The notes under the pieces are model-generated. The model was given only the letters and a program-made list of their open reading frames with translations, was not told the DNA's origin and ran no database searches. Positions 38,332-51,951 of a stretch of 64,000 bases of DNA are shown here, in pieces. Positions within the stretch are counted from its first letter, which is position 1. Each line of letters opens with the position of its first letter. The DNA is from Burkholderiaceae bacterium (lineage in GTDB: Bacteria > Pseudomonadota > Gammaproteobacteria > Burkholderiales > Burkholderiaceae_E), in assembly GCA_027493945.1 (NCBI GenBank), contig JAOSJU010000001.1, positions 744,001 through 808,000 on the forward strand. The letters are read 5' to 3'. The position numbers and the translations under genes were made by a program.

Positions 38332-40041
38332 TCACTCCTTCGGCGTGTCGAGCTTGGCGCGCAGCAGCGCGCCGAGGTTCGTCGTGCCGCTGGCCGCGCC
38401 GCTCTCGGCCTGCATCCGCTGCAGCGCCTCGGCGGTCTCGACCGTGTCGCGCGCCTTCAACGACAGGTTGATCGAGCGGTTCTTGCGATCGACGTTGACG
38501 ATCATCGCCTCGATCTCTTCGCCTTCCTTCAGGTGGTTGCGCGCGTCTTCCACCCGGTCGCGCGAGATCTCGGAGGCACGCAGGTACCCCTCGACGTCGC
38601 TGCCCAGGTCGATGACCGCGCCCTTCGGGTCGACGCTCCTGACGGTGCCCTTGACGATCGCGCCCTTCTCGTGCGTGGCCGCGTAGTTGCTGAACGGATC
38701 GCCCTCGAGCTGCTTGATCCCCAGCGAGATGCGCTCGCGCTCGGTGTCGATCGCCAGCACCATCGCCTCGATCTCGTCGCCCTTCTTGAAGTTGCGCACC
38801 GCCTCCTCGCCGGGGCTGTGCCACGACAGGTCGGACAGGTGCACCAGCCCGTCGATGCCGCCGGGCAGGCCGATGAACACGCCGAAGTCGGTGATCGACT
38901 TGATCGTGCCGCGGACCTTGTCGCCCTTGCGGTGGTTGTCGGCGAACTCCTCCCACGGATTCGGGCGGCACTGCTTCATGCCGAGCGAGATGCGGCGGCG
39001 GTCTTCGTCGATCTCGAGCACCATCACCTCGACCTCGTCGCCGAGCGCGACGATCTTGCCCGGGTTGACGTTCTTGTTCGTCCAGTCCATCTCGGAGACG
39101 TGCACCAGGCCTTCGATGCCCGGCTCGATCTCGACGAATGCGCCGTAGTCGGTGATGTTGGTGATCTTGCCGAACATCCGCGTGCCTTGCGGATAGCGCC
39201 GGCCGATGCCGACCCACGGGTCGTCGCCAAGCTGCTTGACGCCCAGCGACACGCGGTTCTTCTCCTGGTCGAACTTGAGCACCTTGGCGGTGACGTCCTG
39301 GCCGACCTGCAGCACCTCGGACGGATGGCGCACGCGGCGCCACGCCATGTCGGTGATGTGCAGCAGGCCGTCGATGCCGCCCAGGTCGATGAACGCGCCG
39401 TAGTCGGTGATGTTCTTGACCACGCCGTGAACAGTCGCGCCCTCGTGCAGCGTCTCGAGCAGCTTGGCGCGCTCCTCGCCCTGCGTGAGCTCGACCACCG
39501 CGCGGCGCGACAGCACCACGTTGTTGCGCTTGCGGTCGAGCTTGATGACCTTGAACTCGAGCGTCTTGCCCTCGTACGGCGTGGTGTCCTTGACCGGGCG
39601 CGTGTCGATCAGCGAGCCGGGCAGGAACGCGCGGATGCCGTTGGTCATGACGGTGAGGCCGCCCTTGACCTTGCCGGTGATCGTGCCGTCGACGTGGTCG
39701 CCGGACTCGAGCGCCTTCTCGAGGCTGATCCAGGCCGACAGGCGCTTGGCGCGGTCGCGCGACAGGCGGGTCTCGCCGTAGCCGTCTTCGAGCGCCTCGA
39801 TCGCCACCGACACGAAGTCGCCAGCCTTGACGTCGAGCGCGCCACGGTCGTCGTGGAATTCCTCGATCGGAATGAAGCTTTCGGATTTCAGGCCGGCGTT
39901 GACCACGACGAAGTTGTGGTCGATGCGCACCACCTCGGCAGTGATGACCTCGCCCTGGCGCATTTCCCGGCGCGACAGGGATTCCTCGAACAGCAGGGCG
40001 AAGCTTTCGGACGGGGTTGAAATTGCGGTTGCGGTAGTCAA
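38332..40041 (-). CDS. rpsA: 30S ribosomal protein S1
   Basis: 569 residues from ATG 40041 with six S1 OB-fold repeats. Repeats are recognisable by [80 protein letters not shown] and [21 protein letters not shown]1 recruits mRNA to the ribosome, notably for leaders without Shine-Dalgarno sequences. The frame is intact. A gap of about 200 bases to cmk contains the likely rpsA promoter. Confidence 0.97.
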   Translation of the reverse strand: MTTATAISTPSESFALLFEESLSRREMRQGEVITAEVVRIDHNFVVVNAGLKSESFIPIEEFHDDRGALDVKAGDFVSVAIEALEDGYGETRLSRDRAKRLSAWISLEKALESGDHVDGTITGKVKGGLTVMTNGIRAFLPGSLIDTRPVKDTTPYEGKTLEFKVIKLDRKRNNVVLSRRAVVELTQGEERAKLLETLHEGATVHGVVKNITDYGAFIDLGGIDGLLHITDMAWRRVRHPSEVLQVGQDVTAKVLKFDQEKNRVSLGVKQLGDDPWVGIGRRYPQGTRMFGKITNITDYGAFVEIEPGIEGLVHVSEMDWTNKNVNPGKIVALGDEVEVMVLEIDEDRRRISLGMKQCRPNPWEEFADNHRKGDKVRGTIKSITDFGVFIGLPGGIDGLVHLSDLSWHSPGEEAVRNFKKGDEIEAMVLAIDTERERISLGIKQLEGDPFSNYAATHEKGAIVKGTVRSVDPKGAVIDLGSDVEGYLRASEISRDRVEDARNHLKEGEEIEAMIVNVDRKNRSINLSLKARDTVETAEALQRMQAESGAASGTTNLGALLRAKLDTPKE

Positions 40042-40243
40042 AGTGGTTCCAGTTCTTCAAAACACGCCAGACGGCCGGTTCCTGCGCCCGCCCGGAAAGC
40101 GGTTCCGGTGCGTGCGCCGGGCGGCAACCCAGCGGAGTTGACGATGATCCCGCCGCAAGCGGCGGGCGCCTTCCGCCCGGGGACACGCGGCCCCCGCGAT
40201 CCGTGACGGTCCGGATTGCGCCTCTGGCGGCCCGAAGGGCCGA

Positions 40244-40906
40244 TCAGCGACGCACGCAGTGGCGATAGGCCCTGAGCACCTGCGCGACCGTCTGGTCGAT
40301 GTCGAGGTGCGTGGAGTCGATCACCACCGCGCCTTCCGCGGGCCTGAGCGGGGCGACGGCACGATTCGAGTCGCGTTCGTCGCGCTGCCGCAGGTCCCGT
40401 AAAAGGTCGGCGAGATTAGCAGAAAAACCCTTTTCGATCAACTGCTTATACCGCCGCTCGGCGCGCGACTCGGCAGTCGCGACGAGAAAGACCTTGAGCG
40501 TCGCATCGGGGAACACCACGGTGCCCATGTCGCGCCCGTCGGCGACCAGCCCCGGCGGGCGCCGGAAACCGCGCTGCAACCCGAGAAGCGCCGCACGCAG
40601 CGCCGGCAGCGCGGCGATTCGCGACGCCGCGTTGCCGACCGCCTCGTCGCGGATCACCTCGGTCGCGTCCTGGCCGTCGAGCTCGATGCGGTCGTCGTCG
40701 AAGCGCACCGGCAACGCGCTGGCGAGCGCGGCAAGCCCCGCTTCGTCGTCCAGCGCCACGCCGCCGCGCAATGCCGCCAGCGCGCAAAGCCGGTACAGCG
40801 CGCCGGAATCGAGATATGCCCAGCCGAGCGCGCGCGCGACCCGTTGCGCGACCGTGCCCTTGCCCGAGGCAGTGGGCCCGTCGATCGCGATCAGCGGCAC
40901 CAGCAT
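40244..40906 (-). CDS. cmk: Cytidylate kinase
   Basis: 220 residues from ATG 40906. P-loop [35 protein letters not shown] and [20 protein letters not shown] identify it; it phosphorylates CMP and dCMP. It lies 11 bases behind aroA, consistent with the conserved aroA-cmk-rpsA run. A 15-base GC hairpin (40228-40242) follows the stop but has no T-tract. Confidence 0.95.
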   Translation of the reverse strand: MLVPLIAIDGPTASGKGTVAQRVARALGWAYLDSGALYRLCALAALRGGVALDDEAGLAALASALPVRFDDDRIELDGQDATEVIRDEAVGNAASRIAALPALRAALLGLQRGFRRPPGLVADGRDMGTVVFPDATLKVFLVATAESRAERRYKQLIEKGFSANLADLLRDLRQRDERDSNRAVAPLRPAEGAVVIDSTHLDIDQTVAQVLRAYRHCVRR

Positions 40907-40917
40907 CGGCGACCCGC

Positions 40918-42237
40918 TCACGCCTGCGATTCGATGCGCAGGCCCGCCGAGCGCGCCAGCGCCTCGAACGCCGGGAACGAGGTGGCGACGTTGGCGGCGT
41001 CGTGCACCGCCAGTTCGCCCTCGGCGCGCAGCGCCGCCATCGCGAACGACATCGCGATGCGGTGATCGGCATGCGCGTACACCGCGCCCGGCGCGAACAC
41101 CGCGGCCTGCTCGCCGCGCCCTTCGATCACCATGCCGTCGGGCGTGGGCGTCGCATCGATGCCGAGCGCGCGCAGGCCCTCGGCCATCACCGCGATGCGG
41201 TCGGACTCCTTCACGCGCAGTTCGGCGGCGCCGCTCACCACCGTGCGCCCGCGAGCGCAGGCCGCGGCCACGAACAGCGCCGGGAACTCGTCGATCGCCA
41301 GCGGCACCAGTTCCGGCGGCACCGCGATCCCTCGCAGCGCCGCGGCGCGCACCCGCAGGTCGGCGACCGGCTCGCCGCCTGCCTCGCGCTCGTTGCGCAC
41401 CTCGATGTCGGCGCCCATCAGCCGCAGGATCGCCAGGACGCCGGTGCGGGTCGGATTCATGCCGACGTGCTGCAGGAGCAGGTCGGACCCCGCAGCGATC
41501 GTCGCGCCCACCAGGAAGAACGCTGCCGACGAGATGTCGGCCGGCACGTCGATCCCGGTTGCGCGCAGCGACTGGCCGCCGCGAAGCGTGACCGCTGCTC
41601 CCTCGCGCCGCACGGCGACGCCGAAGCCTCCGAGCATGCGCTCGGTGTGGTCGCGCGTGGGCGCCGGCTCGATCACGGTGGTCTCGCCCCGGGCATACAG
41701 GCCGGCCAGCAGCAGGGCCGACTTCACCTGTGCGCTGGCCATCGGAAGCGGGTAGCGGATTCCCCGCAGCGCCTCGACCGGCAGGATGCGCACCGGCGGG
41801 CAGCCGTCGCGCGTCTCGATGCGCGCGCCCATCGCGGCCAGCGGCTCGGCGACGCGCCGCATCGGCCGCGCCGACAGGCTCTCGTCGCCCACCAGCGTCG
41901 ACTCGAAGCGCTGGCCCGCGAGCAGCCCCATGAGCAGGCGCATCGCGGTGCCGGCGTTGCCGCAATCGAGCGGCCCCGCGGGCGCGCGCAGCCCATGCAG
42001 GCCCACGCCGTGCACCGTCACCCGGCCGGCCTGCGGGCCGTCGATGCGCACGCCCAGCGCGCGGAAGATCTGCATCGTCGAGATCGCGTCGGCGCCCTCG
42101 AGGAAGCCGGTGATTTCGGTCACGCCGTCGGCGATCGCGCCGAGCATCACCGAGCGATGCGAGATCGACTTGTCGCCCGGCACGCGGAAGGTTCCGGACA
42201 GGCTGCCGCCCGGGGCGACGCGGAAACTGCGGGACAT
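40918..42237 (-). CDS. aroA: 3-phosphoshikimate 1-carboxyvinyltransferase (EPSP synthase)
   Basis: 439 residues from ATG 42237. [60 protein letters not shown] and [20 protein letters not shown] are the active-site blocks. It makes EPSP from shikimate 3-phosphate and PEP. Part of pheA-hisC-tyrA-aroA-cmk-rpsA. An unrelated small gene starts divergently 47 bases away and so interrupts the usual tyrA-aroA continuity. Confidence 0.96.
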   Translation of the reverse strand: MSRSFRVAPGGSLSGTFRVPGDKSISHRSVMLGAIADGVTEITGFLEGADAISTMQIFRALGVRIDGPQAGRVTVHGVGLHGLRAPAGPLDCGNAGTAMRLLMGLLAGQRFESTLVGDESLSARPMRRVAEPLAAMGARIETRDGCPPVRILPVEALRGIRYPLPMASAQVKSALLLAGLYARGETTVIEPAPTRDHTERMLGGFGVAVRREGAAVTLRGGQSLRATGIDVPADISSAAFFLVGATIAAGSDLLLQHVGMNPTRTGVLAILRLMGADIEVRNEREAGGEPVADLRVRAAALRGIAVPPELVPLAIDEFPALFVAAACARGRTVVSGAAELRVKESDRIAVMAEGLRALGIDATPTPDGMVIEGRGEQAAVFAPGAVYAHADHRIAMSFAMAALRAEGELAVHDAANVATSFPAFEALARSAGLRIESQA

Positions 42238-42284
42238 GAAATTTTTCCTGTGGCGCGCTCCGCCCTGAAGGCTAGAGTGTGCCC

Positions 42285-42647
42285 ATGAGCGACGAGGCAG
42301 CCATGATTCTACAGAGCACCGACAGGCGCGCCGAGCGCCTGATCGCGTCCTTGCCCTACGCGTTGCGCCTGTCGGTCACGCGGCAGCGCTTTCCGCACGT
42401 GGTCGAACGCATCGCGGCCGAATGGGAGGCGCCCGGGCGCTTCCTGCAGCTGATGGACGAACTGCTGATCGACCAGCGTGGCCACCGCGCGGGCTTCCCG
42501 TTCGACTGCATCCTCGAGCTGACGAACCTGCGCGAGTACTACCTGAACCGACTGAAGATCGGGCGGCGCGGGCAGCCCGCCGACCGCCGCGGCGTCTGGG
42601 GCGCAGGCCCGGGGCCGAACGCAACGCGCAGCCGCTCCCCGCTCTGA
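42285..42647 (+). CDS. Conserved-looking hypothetical protein on the opposite strand inside the aromatic cluster
   Basis: 120 residues from ATG 42285; ATG 42303 (MILQSTDRRAERLIASLPYA) is an alternative. The middle, LRLSVTRQRFPHVVERIAAE followed by LQLMDELLIDQRGHRAGFPF and DCILELTNLREYYLNRLKIG, looks like a compact helical domain with a conserved-type composition; the last 25 residues are low complexity. No family is recognised. It lies on the plus strand between leftward aroA and tyrA, with its own start side facing aroA. Confidence 0.6.
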   Translation: MSDEAAMILQSTDRRAERLIASLPYALRLSVTRQRFPHVVERIAAEWEAPGRFLQLMDELLIDQRGHRAGFPFDCILELTNLREYYLNRLKIGRRGQPADRRGVWGAGPGPNATRSRSPL

Positions 42648-42702
42648 ACGCGCCGCGCCCGCCCGGCGGCCGGGTGGGCATGGCGGATTCGGTCACGGCC
42701 TG

Positions 42703-43572
42703 TCAGCCGAGCCGGTTGCGCCAGCGGCTGGCCGCCGAGAAAATCTCCACCAGCGCGTCGCGGTCACCCGCTTCGAGCGCCGCGACGATCGCTTCGTTGC
42801 TCGCGCGAAAACGCGCCGCCGACGCCAGACACGCGTCGCGATTGTCCAGCAGGATATCGGCCCACATCGCCGGCGAGGATGCGCCCACCCGGGTCGTGTC
42901 GCGCAGGCCCGCTCCGGAGAATTCGAGCGCCTGCTCGGCCAGTTCGCCGCCCGCGATCGCCGCCGACAAACCGAACGCAACCGCATGCGGCCAGTGCGAG
43001 GCTTCGGCGAACACCCGGTCGTGCAGCGCCGGATCGAGCGTCGAGACCTGCGCGCCCACCGTCTCGACCAGGCGCCTGACCGCCTCGCAGTGCTGTTGCG
43101 GCGTGGTCTCGACCGGGCACAGCAGCCAGCGCCGGTCGCGGAACAGGTCGGGGTCGGCCGCCTGCGGCCCGCTGTGCTCCGAGCCCGCGATCGGGTGGCC
43201 GGGCACGTAGCGCAGGAAGGCATCCCCGAGCGCGCGCCGCGCCGCGTCGATCACGCTGCGCTTGGTGCTGCCGCAGTCGGTGACGATCGCACGCGGCTCG
43301 AGCGCATCGCGCAACTGCGCGAACAGCTCCGGCATCGCGGTGACCGGCGCGGCGAGCACGACGAACGAGGCACCGGCGACTGCCTCGGCGACGCTGTCGC
43401 AGGCCACGTCGACGTGGCCGAGCGCGCGCGCGACGCGGGCGTCGTCGTTCGGCGAATAGCCGGCCACCTGCGCGACCGCGCCGACACGCTTGAGCGCCGC
43501 CGCGAGCGAGCCGCCGATCAGTCCGACGCCGAGGATCGCGATCCGCTGGACCAACGGCGATGCCGGTTGCAC
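42703..43572 (-). CDS. tyrA: Prephenate dehydrogenase
   Basis: 289 residues from GTG 43572, which overlaps nothing but directly follows the hisC stop at 43574. NAD site RIAILGVGLIGGSLAAALKR, VTDCGSTKRSVIDAA, FLRYVPGHPIAGSEHSGPQA and WPHAVAFGLSA are typical. It oxidatively decarboxylates prephenate to hydroxyphenylpyruvate for tyrosine. No ACT domain is present. Confidence 0.92.
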   Translation of the reverse strand: MQPASPLVQRIAILGVGLIGGSLAAALKRVGAVAQVAGYSPNDDARVARALGHVDVACDSVAEAVAGASFVVLAAPVTAMPELFAQLRDALEPRAIVTDCGSTKRSVIDAARRALGDAFLRYVPGHPIAGSEHSGPQAADPDLFRDRRWLLCPVETTPQQHCEAVRRLVETVGAQVSTLDPALHDRVFAEASHWPHAVAFGLSAAIAGGELAEQALEFSGAGLRDTTRVGASSPAMWADILLDNRDACLASAARFRASNEAIVAALEAGDRDALVEIFSAASRWRNRLG

Positions 43573-43573
43573 C

Positions 43574-44669
43574 TCAGCGTCCCGTCACGCGCGCGAACGC
43601 CTCGAGGAAGGCTTCGTTCTCCTCGGGCAGCCCCACCGTCACCCGCAGCCACTGCGGCAGGCCATAGTTGTCCACCGGACGCACGATGATGCCCGCGCGC
43701 AGCAGCCCCTCGTAGACGGCGCCGGCGTCGCCGACGCGCACCAGCACGAAGTTGCCATGCGAGGGCACGTACTCGAAGCCCATCCGCGCAAACGCGGACT
43801 GCAGCCGCGCCAGTCCCCTGGCGGTTCAGCTCGTAGCTGCGCTGCAGGAAGTCGGCGTCGTCGAGCGCCGCGATCGCGGCGGCCTGCGCCACCGCGCTCA
43901 CGTTGAACGGCTGGCGCACGCGATTCATCAGGTCGGTCAACTCCGCCTGCGCCAGCCCGAAACCCACCCGCAGGCCGGCCAGCCCGTACGCCTTCGAGAA
44001 GGTGCGCGAGATCACCAGGTTCGGATGGTCGCGAAGCCAGCGCGTCGAATCGAAGCGCAGCGACGGCTCGAGGTACTCGTTGTAGGCCTCGTCGAGCACG
44101 ACGACCACGTCGCGGGGAACCGCCGCCAGGAACGCGGCGATCGCGTCGGCCGGCAGGAAGGTGCCGGTCGGGTTGTTCGGGTTGGCGATGAACACCAGCC
44201 GCGTGTCGGCGGCAATCGCCGCACGCATCGCGTCGAGGTCGTGGCCCAGCTCGCGCGCCGGCACCACGATCGCGCGCGCGCCGGTCTCCTGCGTGGCCAG
44301 CGCGTAGACCGCGAACGAGTACTGCGAGTAGACCGCCGAGGCACCGGGCTGCAACAGCGCATGCGCGGCCAGCTCGAGGATGTCGTTCGAGCCGTTGCCC
44401 AGCGTGATCCATTCCGGCGGCACCGCGTAGCGACGCGACAGCGCCGCCTTGAGCTCGAAGCCGTTGGAGTCCGGATAGCGCCCGAGATCGGCGATCGCGC
44501 CGATCATCGCTTCGCGGGCCGAGGGCGCAATGCCCAGTGGATTCTCGTTCGACGCCAGCTTGACGATGCGTTCGGGCTGCAGTCCGTATTCGCGCGCCAG
44601 TTCGGATATCGGCTTGCCGGCCTGATACGGGGCGATTCTCCTGACGTACTCGGGTGCCTGGATGCTCAT
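43574..44669 (-). CDS. hisC: Histidinol-phosphate aminotransferase, one frameshift
   Basis: About 365 residues from ATG 44669. PLP type I fold: VKLASNENPLGIAPSAREAM, FIANPNNPTGTFLPADAIAA, VLDEAYNEYLEPS and the lysine site SRTFSKAYGLAGLRVGFGLA. One extra G in GGGG near 43816 breaks YELNRQGLARLQSAFARMGF; the C-terminus then reads EYVPSHGNFVLVRVGDAGAV. In this gene order (pheA-hisC-tyrA) HisC paralogues can also transaminate prephenate or phenylpyruvate. Confidence 0.9.
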
Positions 44670-44736
44670 GTCTTCGATGCCTGGAAATGCGGCCGCCGGA
44701 GGCTCCGGCGGATGGCGTGCAAGGATAACCGACGCG

Positions 44737-45840
44737 CTACGCCGCGCGCGGATACGAGCCGATCACCTTGCAGAACGCGGCCTGCGACTTCAGTTCGGCG
44801 AGCGCCGCGACCACCGGCGGATCGTCGCGATGGCCGATCACGTCGATGTAGAAGTAGTACTCCCACAGGCCCTGGCGCGCCGGGCGCGATTCGAAGCGCT
44901 TCATCGACACGCCGTGGCGCGCGAATGGCTCGATCAGCGCATGCACCGCGCCGGCCCGGTCGGGCACCGAGAGGATCAGCGAAGTCTGGTCGGCCCCCGA
45001 AGGCGCACAGGCGTGGCGGCCGATCACCGCGAACCGGGTCCGGTTGTTGGCGTCGTCCTGGATGCTGCGCGCGACGATCTGCAGGCCGTAGCGCTGCGCC
45101 GCGTGATCGCCGGCGATCGCGGCGGTGCCGGGCTCCGCCGCCGCGAGTCGTGCCGCTTCCGCGTTGCTCGCCACCGGCAGGCGCTCGATGCCCGGCGCGT
45201 TGCGATCGAGCCAGCCGGCGCACTGCGCGAGCGACTGCGGATGCGAGGCGATCCGGCGCACGCCGTCGAGACTTCCGCTGATCGTCATCAGGTTCTGGCG
45301 CACCGGCACCGACACCTCGCCGCTGATCGACAGCGGCGTGAGCAGGAGCAGGTCGAGCGTGCGGTTGACCGCGCCCTCGGAGGAGTTCTCGACCGGCACG
45401 ACGCCGAAATCGGTGGTTCCGGCCTCGGTGGCGCGAAACACCTCGTCGATCGTCGCGCACGGCATCGCCTCGACCGACGACCCGAAGTGGCGCAGCAGCG
45501 CCTGCTCGGAAAATGTGCCCGCCGGGCCGAGATACGCCACGCGCAAGCGCCGCTCGAGCTCGCGGCAGGCCGAGACGACTTCGCGCCAGATCGCCTCGAT
45601 CGCGTCGCCCGAAAGCGGGCCGGGGTTGATGCTGCGCAGCCGCGCCATGATCTGCGCTTCGCGCTCGGGCCGATAGACCGGCGCGTCGGTGCGATGCTTG
45701 AACTCGCCGACCTGCTGCGCGAGCCGGGCTCGCCGGTTCAGCCGCTCGACGATCTCGCGGTCGACCGCGTCGATTGCCGCCCGCAGCGCGTCGAGTTCGC
45801 CGTCCGCGGCCGCGGGCTGTGGATTCGTTTGCTCGGCCAT
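44737..45840 (-). CDS. pheA: Chorismate mutase/prephenate dehydratase (P-protein)
   Basis: 367 residues from ATG 45840. Chorismate mutase domain (residues 15-100: ELDALRAAIDAVDREIVERL, NRRARLAQQVGEFK), prephenate dehydratase domain (VAYLGPAGTFSEQALLRHFG, TDFGVVPVENSSEGAVNRTL) and C-terminal ACT domain with MKRFESRPARQGLWEYYFYI, the phenylalanine regulatory motif. It feeds phenylalanine synthesis. serC, usual between gyrA and pheA in this lineage, is absent. Confidence 0.95.
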   Translation of the reverse strand: MAEQTNPQPAAADGELDALRAAIDAVDREIVERLNRRARLAQQVGEFKHRTDAPVYRPEREAQIMARLRSINPGPLSGDAIEAIWREVVSACRELERRLRVAYLGPAGTFSEQALLRHFGSSVEAMPCATIDEVFRATEAGTTDFGVVPVENSSEGAVNRTLDLLLLTPLSISGEVSVPVRQNLMTISGSLDGVRRIASHPQSLAQCAGWLDRNAPGIERLPVASNAEAARLAAAEPGTAAIAGDHAAQRYGLQIVARSIQDDANNRTRFAVIGRHACAPSGADQTSLILSVPDRAGAVHALIEPFARHGVSMKRFESRPARQGLWEYYFYIDVIGHRDDPPVVAALAELKSQAAFCKVIGSYPRAA

Positions 45841-45916
45841 GGCGGCGCTCTTCGGAAGATGGTGGCGTGGATCGTACCAAACGCGCGATCGCGGGACCGG
45901 CAGGCGGCGCGCCTCC

Positions 45917-46186
45917 TCAACGCCCAGGCAGCCACAGCAGCAGCCATGGCAGCGCGAACGCGCCGGCCAGCGTCGACAGCGTGACTGCCGCGCTCACCTC
46001 GCCCACCTGCGCGTCGTAGCGCTGCGCGTACAGGTACACGTTGGCGCCGATCGGCAGCGCCGCGGTCACCGTAGCCACCGCCAGCGGCAACAGACCGAGC
46101 CGCAGCACGAAGGCGCCGATCAGCCAGACCAGCAACGGGTGCACCAGGCTCTTGGTGAGCATCATCGTCGCGGCGGCGGTCCCCAT
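45917..46186 (-). pseudogene. AEC family (auxin efflux carrier-like) transporter, C-terminal fragment
   Basis: About 89 residues from ATG 46186 with LTKSLVHPLLVWLIGAFVLR, LGLLPLAVATVTAALPIGAN and VYLYAQRYDAQVGEVSAAVT, LSTLAGAFALPWLLLW. These are the last three helices of AEC permeases; the first 220 or so residues are missing, and gyrA ends only 40 bases upstream. It is a truncated remnant occupying the place where serC normally stands. Confidence 0.75.
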
Positions 46187-46226
46187 GCGGGGGCGCTCGC
46201 GAGGACGATCGGAGCGTGGACAGGCC

Positions 46227-48842
<2,616 letters not shown>

Positions 48843-49011
48843 GCGGAGGGATCTCGGCGGGGGCGCGCGGCTGCAGCTAAACCTTTGAATTTTAACACGC
48901 GGAACCCACGCTCCCGGGCCGCGTGGCGACGCCGCGCGGCGCCTGTGCTTAAATCGCGGCCGAAGGCGCCGCCGTTGGCGGCCCGCGTCCGCCAGACCGC
49001 CGGATCCGCCC

Positions 49012-50382
49012 TTGCCGAACCCGCTCCTGATCGCGCCGCAGTGGATCGTTCCCGTCGGACCCGCGCCGGCGGACTCCCGCAACAGCGAGCGCGCGCATCG
49101 CGCGCTCTGCGATCACGCCGTGGTGATCGAGGCCGACCGCATCGCCGCGCTGCTGCCGCTGGCCGAGGCCCGGCGGCGCTACCCGCATGCCGACACCCTG
49201 GCCCTGCCCGGACACCTGCTGGCACCGGGCTTCGTGAACCTGCACTCGCACGCGGCCATGGCGCTGCTGCGCGGCGTCGGCGACGACCTGCCGCTCGGGC
49301 GCTGGCTGCACGAGCGCATCTGGCCACTCGAATCGCGGCTGATCGGTTCCCAGTTCGTTCACGACGGCGCGCTGCTCGCCTTTCACGAGATGCTGCTGGG
49401 CGGCGTCACCTGCGTGAACGACATGTACTTCTTTCCCGAAGAGGCGATCGCGGCGGCGGCGACGCTCGGGCTGCGCAGCGTCCACGGCATCATCGTCATC
49501 GACTTCCCGTCGGCCTGGGCGAGCGACGCGGCCGACTACCTGCGCAGGGGCCTGGAGCTGCGCGACCGCATGCGCGACGAGCCGCTGGTGGGCTTCTGCC
49601 TCGCGCCGCACGCGCCGTACACGGTGAGCGACGAGGCCCTGCGCCGGATCGCGACGCTGTCGCGCGAGCTGGGCCTGCCGATCCACACGCACGTGCACGA
49701 GACGCGCGAGGAGGTCGAAACCAGCGTCGCGCGCCACGGCATGCGTCCGCTCGAGCGCCTGGCCGATCTCGGCGTGGTCGGCCCCGAGCTGATCGCGGTG
49801 CACGCGGTGCACCTGAGCGAAAGCGACCTGCGCCTGCTTGCCGACGCGGGGGCGGCGGTCGCGCACTGCCCGCACTCCAACCTCAAGCTGGCCAGCGGCA
49901 TCGCGCCCACGGCACGGATGCAGGAACTGGGCATCGCGGTGGGCATCGGCACCGACGGCTCGGCGAGCAACAACCGGCTCGACCTGCTGGGCGAGGCGCG
50001 CACCGCGGCCTTGCTGGCCAAGGGTCATTCGGGCAGTGCCGAAACGTGGCCGGCGGCGCACACCTTGCGCGCGATGACGCTCGACGCGGCGCGCGCCCTG
50101 GGCATGGACGACCGGATCGGGTCGATCGAGGCGGGCAAGCAGGCCGACCTGGTCGCGCTCGACCTCTCCGCCGCCGAACTCGCCCCCGTGTTCGACCCGG
50201 TTTCGCACCTCGTCTACAGCTGCGGCCGCGAGCACGTCCAGCACGTCTGGGTGGCCGGCAGGCATGTTGTCAGCAAGCGACAAATAACTGACGATGCGGC
50301 CAGACTCCGGATTCGTGAGGTAGTTGGCCGTACTGCCGTGTGGCACAATCGTGTCGGCGAAATCTTGTCAGGTCAGGTCTGA
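49012..50382 (+). CDS. mtaD: Amidohydrolase, 5'-methylthioadenosine/S-adenosylhomocysteine deaminase type
   Basis: 456 residues from TTG 49012. It is a TRZ/ATZ metal-dependent hydrolase: [57 protein letters not shown] and [20 protein letters not shown] carry the metal ligands. It lies ahead of ompA-ubiG-gph and divergent from gyrA, as in many betaproteobacteria where it belongs to SAM-product recycling. The start is uncertain because no clear Shine-Dalgarno was seen. Confidence 0.88.
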   Translation: MPNPLLIAPQWIVPVGPAPADSRNSERAHRALCDHAVVIEADRIAALLPLAEARRRYPHADTLALPGHLLAPGFVNLHSHAAMALLRGVGDDLPLGRWLHERIWPLESRLIGSQFVHDGALLAFHEMLLGGVTCVNDMYFFPEEAIAAAATLGLRSVHGIIVIDFPSAWASDAADYLRRGLELRDRMRDEPLVGFCLAPHAPYTVSDEALRRIATLSRELGLPIHTHVHETREEVETSVARHGMRPLERLADLGVVGPELIAVHAVHLSESDLRLLADAGAAVAHCPHSNLKLASGIAPTARMQELGIAVGIGTDGSASNNRLDLLGEARTAALLAKGHSGSAETWPAAHTLRAMTLDAARALGMDDRIGSIEAGKQADLVALDLSAAELAPVFDPVSHLVYSCGREHVQHVWVAGRHVVSKRQITDDAARLRIREVVGRTAVWHNRVGEILSGQV

Positions 50383-50445
50383 TTCCGGGCCGTCTCGCGC
50401 CTGTCAGCGTCGAATCCAGAATTGCGTTCTACCGAAAGGAGAAAC

Positions 50446-51116
50446 ATGAACAAACCGGTCAAACTGGCTTGCGTCGTCGCTGCGGCGATGCTGGCGGCTC
50501 CCTTGGCGTCGTATTCGCAAACCGCACCTGCCGACAAGACGGGCTATGTCGTCAGCCCCGACCGCACGGTCGTCAGGAGCGGCGGCGGCCTGTGCGTGCA
50601 CACCGGCTACTGGACGCCCGCCGACGCGTTCGTCGGCTGCGACGACGATCTGCTGCCGAAACCGGCCCCGGCGCCTGCCCCGGCCCCCAAGCCTGCACCC
50701 GCTCCGGCTCCGGCGCCCGCTCCGGCTCCGAAACCTGCTCCGGCTCCGGCCCCGACCAGCGAGAAAGTCACTTTCGCGGCCGACACGTTCTTCGATTTCG
50801 ACAAGGCCGTGCTCAAGCCCGAAGGCAAGGCGCGCCTCGACGATCTCGTCGGCAAGCTCGCGGGCGTCACGCTCGAGGTGATCATCGCGGTCGGCCACAC
50901 CGACAGCGTCGGCACCGATGCCTACAACCAGAAGCTGTCGGTGCGTCGCGCCGAGGCGGTCAAGGCCTACCGGTGAGCAAGGGCATCGAAGCCAACCGCG
51001 TCTACACCGAAGGCAAGGGCGAGAAGCAGCCGGTCGCCGACAACCGCACCCGCGAAGGCCGCGCGAAGAACCGTCGCGTGGAAGTCGAGGTGGTCGGCAC
51101 GCGCACGCGCCGCTGA
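50446..51116 (+). CDS. ompA: OmpA family outer membrane protein with Pro-Ala linker, one frameshift
   Basis: About 223 residues from ATG 50446, with AAAGGAGAAAC upstream. Signal peptide ends LASYSQTA. A short N-terminal segment with two cysteines (LCVHTGYWTPADAFVGCDDD) is followed by a low-complexity linker of alternating Pro-Ala and Lys, then the peptidoglycan-binding OmpA domain: FFDFDKAVLKPEGKARLDDL, VGHTDSVGTDAYNQKLSVRR. A missing base near 50971 creates a false TGA; restored, the product continues VSKGIEANRVYTEGKGEKQP and ends RRVEVEVVGTRTRR. Confidence 0.88.
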
Positions 51117-51154
51117 TCGCGCCGCCCGGCCGGCTCGCCCGGCCGGATGGCCGC

Positions 51155-51181
51155 AACCCCGCTTCGGCGGGGTTTTTTTTT
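51155..51181 (+). terminator. Rho-independent terminator after ompA
   Basis: AACCCCGC-TTCG-GCGGGGTT followed by a run of nine T. The eight-base stem closes on a C(UUCG)G tetraloop, an unusually stable loop. It lies 39 bases after the ompA stop and ends 50 bases before the chosen ubiG start. Confidence 0.92.
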
Positions 51182-51230
51182 CGTCCCGTAGAATCGCCAG
51201 TTGCCGAACGCTTACCGCTCGCCCGCCGCC

Positions 51231-51947
51231 GTGACAGCCTCTCCTCCCGCCAACGTCGATCCTGCCGAACTGGCGAAATTCCGGGCGCTCGCCTCGCGCT
51301 GGTGGGATCCGCACTCGGAGTTCCGGCCGCTGCACGAGATCAACCCGCTGCGGCTCGACTGGATCGACCGCATCGCGTCGCTGGCGGGCAAGCGCACCCT
51401 CGACGTCGGTTGCGGCGGCGGCATCCTCGCCGAAGCCATGGCGCAGCGCGGCGCGCAGGTCCGCGGCATCGACCTCGCCGAGCGCTCGCTGCAGGTGGCC
51501 GAACTGCACGCCATCGAGAGCGGCGCGTCGGTCGAGTACGAGCGCATCGCCGCCGAAGAGCTGGCCGCCCGCGAGCCCGGCGCCTGGGACGTCGTCACCT
51601 GCATGGAGATGCTCGAGCACGTTCCCGACCCCGAATCGACGGTGCGCGCCTGCGCGGCCCTGGCGCGGCCGGGCGGCTGGGTGTTCTTCTCCACGATCAA
51701 CCGCAATCCGAAGGCGTTCATGCTGGCGATCGTCGGCGCGGAATACCTGCTGCGCATGCTGCCGCGCGGCACGCACGAATACGAGAAGTTCATCCGGCCT
51801 TCCGAACTGGTGGCGGCAGCACGCCGCAGCGGCCTCGAAGTGGTGGAGATGAGCGGGATGACCTACAACCCGATCTCGCGGCGCTATCGACTCGATTCGC
51901 GCGACGTCGACGTCAATTACCTGGCCGCATTCCGGCGTCCCGCCTGA
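51231..51947 (+). CDS. ubiG: Ubiquinone biosynthesis O-methyltransferase
   Basis: 238 residues from GTG 51231, which gives the family-like start [23 protein letters not shown] 51201 is an alternative. SAM motif [40 protein letters not shown] and [20 protein letters not shown] are UbiG signatures. It carries out both O-methylation steps of ubiquinone synthesis. It is followed 4 bases later by gph. Confidence 0.93.
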   Translation: MTASPPANVDPAELAKFRALASRWWDPHSEFRPLHEINPLRLDWIDRIASLAGKRTLDVGCGGGILAEAMAQRGAQVRGIDLAERSLQVAELHAIESGASVEYERIAAEELAAREPGAWDVVTCMEMLEHVPDPESTVRACAALARPGGWVFFSTINRNPKAFMLAIVGAEYLLRMLPRGTHEYEKFIRPSELVAAARRSGLEVVEMSGMTYNPISRRYRLDSRDVDVNYLAAFRRPA

Positions 51948-51951
51948 GCCG

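Noticed and set aside
40228..40242. Terminator after cmk
   Set aside because: The GC hairpin has no T-tract in the direction of transcription, so it is not claimed as a terminator.
50965..50980. TGA readthrough or a truncated OmpA
   Set aside because: The conserved OmpA domain continues in the neighbouring frame right after the TGA and ends just before the terminator, which fits a missing base better than readthrough.
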